A model generated the notes under the pieces. It saw only the letters and a program-made list of their open reading frames with translations, did no database searches and was not told where the DNA came from. From Bacteroidales bacterium (GTDB lineage: Bacteria > Bacteroidota > Bacteroidia > Bacteroidales > UBA7960): a DNA stretch of 5,234 nucleotides. Shown here one piece after another: positions 1 to 5,234 of this stretch (position 1 is the first letter of the stretch; the number at the start of each line of letters is the position of its first letter). The translations under genes were made by a program, and so were the position numbers. The DNA lies in NCBI GenBank assembly GCA_007123065.1, contig SKSI01000004.1, positions 1-5,234 of the forward strand, written 5' to 3'.

Positions 1-2243
1 AAGAGATGGCCATCAACAGGATAAAGCATATTCGTTATGGTGATGAAGGAAAGGATTATTTCTGGATCACCAATATGGTTCCTGAGATGATCATGCACCC
101 TTTTCGAACGGATCTCAATGGAACAGACATCTCTGATTATACTGACCCGGAAGGCACCAGGCTTTTTTATGAAGCAGTCAGAAAAGTAGAAGACGGCGGG
201 GAAGGTTATATCGATTATTATTGGCAATGGAAGGATGATAGCACGCGAATTGTTCCGAAGCTTTCTTTTGTCAAAGGGTTTGAACCCTGGGGCTGGATTG
301 TTGGCACGGGCATATATCTTGAGGACGTGAATGAGGAAATCAAAGCAATCGGGGGGAGGCTTGTCCGCATAACCCTGGTCATCATGTTGCTGATCGCCAT
401 AATCGTTTTTTATATCACCAGGCAGAGCCTTATCATTGAAAACAAGCGGATCGATGCAGAGGAGGAGCTGAAACAATCACAGTTGAAATATAAGATGCTC
501 GTAGATGCTTCCACTGAAAGCACTTTGATGTGGCTGGACGGGAAGTTGATCTATTTCAATCAACCCTTTCTGCGACAAACAGGATATTCAGAGGAGGAGA
601 TTTTGAAAAAGCGAATGGATGATCTGTTTATTATTCAGGATGATTCTGTTGCTGATTTTTGCGAACGTGTTGATCAAAGCCTGAATGCAGAAGCGATGCT
701 CCGCACAAAAAGCGGTAAAGATGTTGGGGTTGTGGTTACAATATCTAACATAGCGATTGGCGACAAACGAGGTTTTATCTTCATTATTAAAGAAGTAACA
801 AGGCATTTGCTCCGCGACAAATCTGAACAGAAGCTCGAAGAAGAACTGAGAGCTGCCCTGTCAATTATGAATTCGTCAGTGAATCTTTTTCTGCGTGAAC
901 CGGAAACAATTGATATGAATATGTCAGTTAATGAAGCCGGTGATTTGATGATGCGAAAACAAACAGACCTGCTTTTCGTGACCAAAGACAAAAAAGATAT
1001 TGTTGGTGTATTTTCCTCTGATGCATTTATTTTGGATGCTTTAAGCACTAATACAGATCAATCGCGAGAGGTGTTCAATGTGATGAGATCTCCCGTGCCT
1101 TTTGTGAAGGGAAAAGGGTTGCTTTTTGAAGCTTTGTTACGCATGGAGAAAGAGGGTACTGAATATTTGGCAGTTAAAAATGACCAGCTTCAAACAATAG
1201 GTTATGTAACAAAGAGGGATCTGTGTGAGGCCCAGCAAAATGTGTCCATGCTTTTGGTAAAAAAAATTGAAAAGGCGGAGTCGGTTGGCCAACTTCAGGG
1301 TTTGTATGACAAATTACCCGCGATATTTTCATTGCTGCTTGGTTCCGCTGCGCATTCTGGAAATGTGGCACGTATATCAACCGTTATTTCTGATGCCATT
1401 GCGAATCGTGTTATTGAACTCCTTATTGAGAAAACAGGCCCTCCTCCGGTAAAATTTGCATTTGTTGCCCTAGGAAGCGATGGGAGGGAGGAGCAGACAC
1501 TGAAAACCGATCAGGATAATGCCATTATTTTTCAGGGTCAGCATACAGAAGAAGTGCAAGCATATTTTCTGGAACTGGCAAAAAAAATAAATAAATGGCT
1601 GAATGAGATCGGTTATGAGTTTTGTAAAGGTAAAGTGATGGCCGGTAATCCGAAATGGTGCCAGCCGGTTTCAAAATGGAAGGAATATTTCAGGGAGTGG
1701 GTGGAAGATAGTGACCCGGAAAGCATTCTGGATACCTCAATATTTTTTGACATGCGCTTTGTGTATGGCGAACAATCGCTTGTAGATGAATTAAAAGATG
1801 AGATTAAGAAAACAACAGATGCAAAAGCAGTATTCTTTTCTCATCTCGCACAGTCTGTGCATCGCATGAAAGCAGTGACATTTTCCGAAAAGCAGGAAAC
1901 AATAGATTTAAAAAGAGCCATGCTGCCGGTTGTTGGTTTTGCCCGCGTTTATGCTTTAAAAAATAAATTGAGTGAAACAAATACAGTAAACAGGCTCAGG
2001 GCTATCACTAAATCAGAAACAATAAATCCATCATTCTTGAAAGAGATCATAAACGCTTATGAATTCCTGATGTATTTAAGGTTACGGTTGCAATCGGCAA
2101 AAATTATGCTAAATGAATACCCTGATAATCTTTTGCTTGCAGATACTTTGAATAAAATTGAAAAAGCATCATTAAAGACAGCCCTGAATGAGATTGCAGA
2201 GATATATACCCAGGTCAGATTTGACTTTGAAGCGAATGTTTAA
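1..2243 (+). CDS. Cache-PAS-CBS-DUF294 membrane sensor with putative nucleotidyltransferase output (5' partial)
   Basis: The reading frame is open to the left edge, and the protein begins inside a Cache domain, so the ATG at position 6 (residue 1 here) is probably internal and an N-terminal helix plus part of the Cache domain are missing. Visible order: single Cache-type ligand domain, about 1-112 (RYG near the start, YFWI, HP, WGWIVGTGIY ending at Y104); transmembrane helix about 120-138; helical linker about 142-160; PAS about 157-270; CBS pair about 296-412; DUF294 nucleotidyltransferase about 420-560 with GSDGREEQTLKTDQD at 490-504, where D502 and D504 are the likely metal-binding acidic pair; DUF294 C-terminal helical domain about 595-740. 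Family knowledge: Cache domains bind small ligands outside the membrane, CBS pairs often bind adenine nucleotides, and DUF294 resembles the GlnD nucleotidyltransferase domain but its substrate is not established. Inferred role: an external signal controls nucleotidyl transfer to an unknown target. No kinase, GGDEF or chemotaxis domain is present. The domain assignment is firm; the activity is not. Confidence 0.88.
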   Translation, partial: EMAINRIKHIRYGDEGKDYFWITNMVPEMIMHPFRTDLNGTDISDYTDPEGTRLFYEAVRKVEDGGEGYIDYYWQWKDDSTRIVPKLSFVKGFEPWGWIVGTGIYLEDVNEEIKAIGGRLVRITLVIMLLIAIIVFYITRQSLIIENKRIDAEEELKQSQLKYKMLVDASTESTLMWLDGKLIYFNQPFLRQTGYSEEEILKKRMDDLFIIQDDSVADFCERVDQSLNAEAMLRTKSGKDVGVVVTISNIAIGDKRGFIFIIKEVTRHLLRDKSEQKLEEELRAALSIMNSSVNLFLREPETIDMNMSVNEAGDLMMRKQTDLLFVTKDKKDIVGVFSSDAFILDALSTNTDQSREVFNVMRSPVPFVKGKGLLFEALLRMEKEGTEYLAVKNDQLQTIGYVTKRDLCEAQQNVSMLLVKKIEKAESVGQLQGLYDKLPAIFSLLLGSAAHSGNVARISTVISDAIANRVIELLIEKTGPPPVKFAFVALGSDGREEQTLKTDQDNAIIFQGQHTEEVQAYFLELAKKINKWLNEIGYEFCKGKVMAGNPKWCQPVSKWKEYFREWVEDSDPESILDTSIFFDMRFVYGEQSLVDELKDEIKKTTDAKAVFFSHLAQSVHRMKAVTFSEKQETIDLKRAMLPVVGFARVYALKNKLSETNTVNRLRAITKSETINPSFLKEIINAYEFLMYLRLRLQSAKIMLNEYPDNLLLADTLNKIEKASLKTALNEIAEIYTQVRFDFEANV

Positions 2244-2282
2244 CCAACCACATAGCTTGACTTGGCTTAGCCCAATCGGTAT

Positions 2283-2306
2283 ATGCCATTGCACTTTTGA
2301 TGGCAT
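2283..2306. terminator. Small hairpin between convergent genes, possible weak terminator
   Basis: A perfect 7-bp inverted repeat, ATGCCAT (2283-2289) and ATGGCAT (2300-2306), flanks a 10-base loop, and two G-U pairs could extend the stem inward. It lies in the 62-bp gap between the sensor stop codon (2241-2243) and the transglycosylase stop codon (2306-2308), and touches the latter. No T-run follows on either strand, so it is not a classical intrinsic terminator. The position suits a shared 3'-end structure, but the stem is short and could be chance. Confidence 0.25.
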
Positions 2307-3220
2307 TACTGAAAAGGAATCTTGAATTCGTAGGTCTTTCCGGATTGGTTCGGTAGCTCATAACCCCGCAGCCATGGATTGTAATCACGGAGGTCTTTGT
2401 ATGTGATGTCGTAAAGGAAAGCAAATGCAACCAGATCAGAGATGGTTGTATCCACAACAACCGTTTGGTAGGACAATGGCGGGTAAAGGTCTTCCTCCCG
2501 GAAATAAAAACCGGAAGCTTCCGGATCTTCAAAAATTGTTTTTACAGCCAGGATGCGGAACACATATCGCGCAGTTTCCTCGTTCAGAAAGAGGTCGTAA
2601 TAATTATCCGCCCGCTGGTTTTCACTGATACGGCGCAAACGGCTGTTGCCGATATTATAGGCAGCAGCGGCCATCGTCCATGATCCATAGCGTTCTTTTG
2701 CATCCAATAAATAGACACATGCAGCAGCCGTTGCTTTCTCAACATGATAACGCTCATCCACGTAATTGTTGACCTCCAGACCAAGATCTCTGCCCGTTCC
2801 CTGCAAGATCTGCCAGAACCCGGTTGCCCCTGCCGGTGAAACAACATTCATCAGACCGCTTTCGATCAAAGCCAGGTACTTGAAATCATCCGGTACGCCA
2901 TGTGCCGCCAATATAGGCTCAATCACCGGGAACCACTTATTTGCGCGCTTAAACAGAAGCAGTGTGGAAGATTGCCAGTAAGTATTTACCAAGAGCTCCC
3001 GGTCATAACGTTCACGAATCTCGTGCCGGCGCATGGGCACCGCTTCGCCGGCAAAATACAGCTCTTCTGCTATAGGCAGCGCAGATATCATATAGCCGGA
3101 AAGGTATTGCCCGTAGTTGTCTGATGATCCCTCTTCTTCCGACTGAAGGAATGACGCAAACAACAGGATTCCCAAAGCCACCATCAATAATAAAAAAAAT
3201 ATTCCGGAACGTTTTAACAT
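2306..3220 (-). CDS. MltD-like lytic transglycosylase (GH23 / SLT domain) with LysM-like tail
   Basis: This 304-residue protein has an N-terminal hydrophobic segment at about 7-24 with no lipobox cysteine, so it is either exported by a signal peptide or anchored in the inner membrane. The SLT/GH23 domain covers about 95-235. The catalytic glutamate is E120 in ALIES, followed by GATGFWQI at 131-138, YVDER at 153-157 and AAAAYNIG at 184-191, all in the family order and closest in style to MltD. Residues about 251-302 (TVVVDTTISDL, then LRDYNPWL and a final IP) look like a single degenerate LysM peptidoglycan-binding repeat. The family cleaves the MurNAc-GlcNAc bond of peptidoglycan non-hydrolytically, leaving 1,6-anhydro-MurNAc, in wall turnover or to make room for envelope machines. 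The start at 3220 is chosen because it directly precedes the hydrophobic segment; the region before it has no clear Shine-Dalgarno. It converges with the sensor gene and diverges from the oxidoreductase gene, so it appears to be transcribed alone. The substrate role is inferred from the family. Confidence 0.93.
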   Translation of the reverse strand: MLKRSGIFFLLLMVALGILLFASFLQSEEEGSSDNYGQYLSGYMISALPIAEELYFAGEAVPMRRHEIRERYDRELLVNTYWQSSTLLLFKRANKWFPVIEPILAAHGVPDDFKYLALIESGLMNVVSPAGATGFWQILQGTGRDLGLEVNNYVDERYHVEKATAAACVYLLDAKERYGSWTMAAAAYNIGNSRLRRISENQRADNYYDLFLNEETARYVFRILAVKTIFEDPEASGFYFREEDLYPPLSYQTVVVDTTISDLVAFAFLYDITYKDLRDYNPWLRGYELPNQSGKTYEFKIPFQ

Positions 3221-3277
3221 AAGTATTGGGTTCAGACTGATTAAAAAGATTTTCCTGTGTAAAAATAATGAAGAATA

Positions 3278-3310
3278 AACGCTTTTATTGTATTGAACGC
3301 TTTAATTATA
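3278..3310. repeat. Two-copy 15-bp imperfect direct repeat, possible operator
   Basis: AACGCTTTTATTGTA (3278-3292) and AACGCTTTAATTATA (3296-3310) match at 13 of 15 positions and are separated by 3 bp, giving an 18-bp period. The first 8 bases are identical. The pair lies about 60-90 bp upstream of the transglycosylase start and about 50 bp upstream of the -33 element of the rightward promoter. That is a plausible place for a regulator that binds directly repeated half-sites, but no regulator gene is in the window and AT-rich DNA makes short repeats more likely by chance. Confidence 0.5.
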
Positions 3311-3341
3311 CAAACCCTGCAAATAAGATGTGAATCAAAAA

Positions 3342-3355
3342 ACAACTCTGGTTGT
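3342..3355. repeat. Short inverted repeat upstream of the rightward promoter
   Basis: ACAAC (3342-3346) and GTTGT (3351-3355) form a perfect 5-bp inverted repeat around the tetranucleotide TCTG. It ends 4 bp before the proposed -33 element at 3360, so it would sit where an activator or repressor could touch RNA polymerase. It is too short to be significant alone. Confidence 0.25.
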
Positions 3356-3359
3356 AATT

Positions 3360-3392
3360 TTTGTATAATGTTGTTTAAAATTTGTAGTTTTG
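3360..3392 (+). promoter_or_regulatory. Bacteroidota-type promoter for the AOR-family gene
   Basis: TTTG at 3360-3363 and TAGTTTTG at 3385-3392 match the Bacteroidota housekeeping consensus (-33 TTTG, -7 TAnnTTTG), with centres 27 bp apart, very near the 26 bp implied by the element names. The -7 match is complete. Transcription would start near 3396-3400, giving a leader of about 30-35 bases before the ATG at 3430. This element also supports the phylum assignment. A TATAAT hexamer at 3364-3369 lies inside the spacer but has no TTGACA-like partner. Confidence 0.6.
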
Positions 3393-3418
3393 TGCGCATT
3401 GATTCATACATCATTAAA

Positions 3419-3433
3419 ATGGAAAATATATGA
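3419..3433 (+). promoter_or_regulatory. Four-codon leader ORF overlapping the AOR start
   Basis: ATG at 3419 opens a tiny frame encoding M-E-N-I, whose TGA (3431-3433) overlaps the oxidoreductase ATG (3430-3432) in an ATGA arrangement. It falls within the predicted short transcript leader. Such an overlap could couple translation of the two frames, or the upstream ATG could simply be a decoy in A-rich sequence. GGAA at 3421-3424 is the only purine run resembling a ribosome binding site before 3430. Confidence 0.25.
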
Positions 3434-5234
3434 ACATTACAGAGTTAAAAGCAAAGCGAAAGATCCTTAAAGAGGTCGGTTATCAGAAAACTCCTTTGTT
3501 TCGAGGGTATACTGATAAGATTTTGTACATCAATTTAGGTAACAATGAGGTTGTGGAAAAGGATGTGCCTGCTGTTATGAAAGAAAAGTTTATCGGTGGC
3601 AAAGGCTATGGCCTTCGTTTGCTGTGGGATGCAACAACACCTGAGACCAAATGGAATGATCCTGAAAACGAGATCATCATCGCTCCCGGTCCGGTTGCCG
3701 GTATCACACAGTATTCAGGTGCAGGTAAATCCCTGCTTGTGTCGATCTCACCGCAAACCGATTCCGTAATGGACTCGAATGTGGGTGGTTTTTTTGGCCC
3801 GTTTTTGAAGTTTTCCGGCTATGATGCTCTGGAGCTTCAGGGTAAGGCAGAGAAAGATGTGATTATTTATATTGATGGCAAAGATGAAAAGATTGAAATC
3901 TTTGAAGATCCGGGCCTTAGCGTCGACAGCCACATCCTCGTCGAAGAGCTTACCGAAATGTTTGCAAAGGACGAAAACGATTACAAAAATATTGGAATTG
4001 TATCAACCGGGGCAGCTGCAGAAACTTCGTTGATCGGTATGATCAATTTTACTTTTTATGATGTGAAGCGCAAGAAGATCCGCCTGAAGCAGGCAGGTCG
4101 TGGCGGTTTGGGTACTGTAATGCGCGATAAGAAGATCAAAGCCATTGTTTCACGGATTGAAGGGGTAAAAGGAAACCTCAACAATGTCGCTGATATGGAA
4201 AAGATCCGCGAAAGGGGCAAGCGCTTCAACCGTGAAATGCGTGAGCTGGACGACCACCAATGCCAGATGCGCAAAAAAGGCACTGCCAATATCGTGAATG
4301 TGATGCACGATTATGACCTTCTTCCGGTTCATAACTTCAAATACGGAAGCCACGATGATGGTCATAAGATCCACTCGGACATTTTCCGCGACAAATATTT
4401 CACCCAGGGCGTTTTTGACGGCTGCTGGATAGGCTGCAACATGTCTTGCGCCAAAGGTGTAGATGATTTTGCACTTAAAACCGGTCCATACAAAGGACAA
4501 AAAGTAATTGTTGATGGCCCGGAATACGAAAATGCTGCCGGACTCGGTGCCAACCTGGGTATATTTAATCCCGAATATATCATTGAAGCAAACTTCTATT
4601 GCGACACATATGGCATCTGTACCATTACCTGGGGTACCATTGTGGCTTTCATTATGGAATGCTACGAGAACGGCATCCTGAATAAAGAACGTACCGGCGG
4701 ACTCGATCTGAACTTTGGCAGTGAAGAAGATTCCCTGGAGTTGCTTCATCAACTGGCACGTGGCGAAGGATTTGGTCTTACTTCCGGTTTGGGTGTACGG
4801 AAAATGAAGGAAATCTTTGCTGAAAAAGGCTGGGGCGATCCGCAATTCCTTCAGGATATTGGTATGGAGAATAAAGGACTTGAATATTCACAATATGTTT
4901 CCAAAGAGTCACTGGCTCAGCAGGGTGGATATGCCATGACCAATAAAGGTCCGCAGCACGACGAAGCCTGGCTGATCTTTATGGATATGGTTAACAACCA
5001 GCTCCCCTCCTTTGAAGACAAGGCAAATGCACTGCACTATATGCCAATGTTCCGTACCTGGTTCGGGTTGCAGGGACTTTGCAAGCTTTGCTGGAATGAT
5101 GTTGTGCCGGAAAGCAATGCGCAAGCAGATGAACCGCATAAGATTCCTGAGCACGTAGACAATTACGTTGCCATTTATGAAGGCGTTACAGGAAAACCTT
5201 TTGATAAGGAAGAGCTGATCCGTCAGAGTGAGCG
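3430..5234 (+). CDS. Aldehyde:ferredoxin oxidoreductase family protein, variant cofactor motifs (3' partial)
   Basis: The frame runs 601 codons without a stop to the window edge. An in-frame TAA at 3415-3417 and the lack of another Met before residue 50 fix the start at 3430. The family N-domain is clear: FIGGKG (G56-G59), APGPVAG, DSNVGGFFGP, then GRGGLGTVM at 223-231. The C-terminal domains show cysteines C332, C336, C340, then GPEYE (E365/E367), DTYGIC (D392-C397), H510 in TNKGPQH and GLC551. E365 or E367 and H510 match the acid and histidine near the metal in AOR. Known members are cytoplasmic, carry a tungsten or molybdenum bis-pterin and one 4Fe-4S cluster, and oxidise aldehydes to acids with ferredoxin or a partner Fe-S subunit. 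Oddities: the cysteine spacing is C-x3-C-x3-C instead of C-x2-C-x3-C, and both pterin motifs are altered. The last visible residues align with the conserved TG...EEL...ER stretch, so roughly 80-90 residues are probably missing. The substrate cannot be read from the sequence; an AOR, WOR or BamB-like subfamily is possible. Confidence 0.9.
   Translation, partial: MNITELKAKRKILKEVGYQKTPLFRGYTDKILYINLGNNEVVEKDVPAVMKEKFIGGKGYGLRLLWDATTPETKWNDPENEIIIAPGPVAGITQYSGAGKSLLVSISPQTDSVMDSNVGGFFGPFLKFSGYDALELQGKAEKDVIIYIDGKDEKIEIFEDPGLSVDSHILVEELTEMFAKDENDYKNIGIVSTGAAAETSLIGMINFTFYDVKRKKIRLKQAGRGGLGTVMRDKKIKAIVSRIEGVKGNLNNVADMEKIRERGKRFNREMRELDDHQCQMRKKGTANIVNVMHDYDLLPVHNFKYGSHDDGHKIHSDIFRDKYFTQGVFDGCWIGCNMSCAKGVDDFALKTGPYKGQKVIVDGPEYENAAGLGANLGIFNPEYIIEANFYCDTYGICTITWGTIVAFIMECYENGILNKERTGGLDLNFGSEEDSLELLHQLARGEGFGLTSGLGVRKMKEIFAEKGWGDPQFLQDIGMENKGLEYSQYVSKESLAQQGGYAMTNKGPQHDEAWLIFMDMVNNQLPSFEDKANALHYMPMFRTWFGLQGLCKLCWNDVVPESNAQADEPHKIPEHVDNYVAIYEGVTGKPFDKEELIRQSE

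Larger units (their letters stand above)
3221..3429. other. Divergent AT-rich intergenic region
   Basis: This 209-bp gap lies between the starts of the leftward transglycosylase gene and the rightward oxidoreductase gene, so it should carry promoters for both. It is much richer in A and T than the flanking genes. Seen inside are a two-copy direct repeat (3278-3310), a short inverted repeat (3342-3355), a rightward promoter (3360-3392) and a four-codon ORF overlapping the oxidoreductase start. No convincing TTTG / TAnnTTTG pair was found facing the transglycosylase; the nearest partial match is TATTTTTA (3267 to 3260 on the minus strand), which lacks a -33 partner. Confidence 0.8.

Noticed and set aside
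674..1048. Open frame of 124 codons on the minus strand inside the sensor gene
   Set aside because: It is antisense to the PAS-CBS part of a well-supported protein, with low-complexity serine-rich sequence and no family motif.
2257..2272. TTGG / CCAA mini-hairpin in the convergent gap
   Set aside because: A 4-bp stem is too short to call a structure, and no T-run follows.
2215..2532. Alternative minus-strand frame of 105 codons overlapping the transglycosylase C-terminus and the sensor stop
   Set aside because: It is an out-of-frame shadow of the transglycosylase gene; the GH23 frame explains the same DNA with conserved motifs.
3268..3333. Possible 21-codon ORF on the plus strand in the divergent gap
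   Set aside because: Its coding content mainly reflects the 18-bp direct repeat (RFYC / RFNY), there is no ribosome binding site, and it lies upstream of the predicted promoter start.
3305..3369. TATAAT hexamers on the plus strand (3364-3369) and minus strand (3310 to 3305)
   Set aside because: Neither has a TTGACA-like -35 at 16-18 bp, and the surrounding signals fit the Bacteroidota promoter pattern better. Such hexamers are expected in AT-rich DNA.
4150..4845. Open frame of 231 codons on the minus strand inside the oxidoreductase gene
   Set aside because: It lies wholly antisense to a long frame with clear AOR-family motifs, has no recognisable domain of its own, and its composition is what the complementary strand of such a gene produces.
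1..5234. A single defence or mobile-element system spanning the window
   Set aside because: No transposase, integrase, terminal repeat, CRISPR repeat, toxin-antitoxin pair or tRNA was seen. The three genes point in alternating directions and share no evident pathway.

Overview
The window holds three protein-coding genes. One is cut off by the left edge and one by the right edge. The moderately AT-rich composition, a TTTG / TAnnTTTG promoter pattern, A-rich start regions without a clear Shine-Dalgarno sequence, and the gene types all suggest an anaerobic or facultatively anaerobic member of the Bacteroidota. This placement is an inference from those signs, not a database match.

Left (1-2243, + strand): most of a membrane-bound sensor. 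It has an extracytoplasmic Cache domain (N-terminus missing), one transmembrane helix, a PAS domain, a CBS pair, and a DUF294-type nucleotidyltransferase with its helical C-terminal domain. The output is a putative nucleotidyl transfer module in place of the usual kinase, cyclase or chemotaxis module.

Middle (2306-3220, - strand): a membrane-anchored or secreted MltD-like lytic transglycosylase (GH23 fold) with a weak LysM-like C-terminus. It converges on the sensor gene, with 62 bp between the two stop codons and a small hairpin there.

Divergent gap (3221-3429, 209 bp, very AT-rich): it separates the transglycosylase from the right-hand gene. It holds a 15-bp imperfect direct repeat in two copies, a small inverted repeat, a good Bacteroidota-type promoter facing right, and five TTGT words spaced about one helical turn apart across that promoter.

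Right (3430 to the window end, + strand): a gene for a member of the tungsten/molybdenum aldehyde:ferredoxin oxidoreductase (AOR) family, 601 codons visible and still open at the edge. It keeps the overall family plan but differs from the archetype at several cofactor-contact positions: the Fe-S cysteine spacing and both pterin-binding DxxGL(D/C) motifs. This is the most unusual protein chemistry in the window.

No RNA gene, mobile element, CRISPR array or origin was seen. The three genes do not form one operon: their orientations are right, left, right, and no shared pathway is evident. The best leads are the sensor-nucleotidyltransferase fusion and the variant AOR with its structured promoter region.
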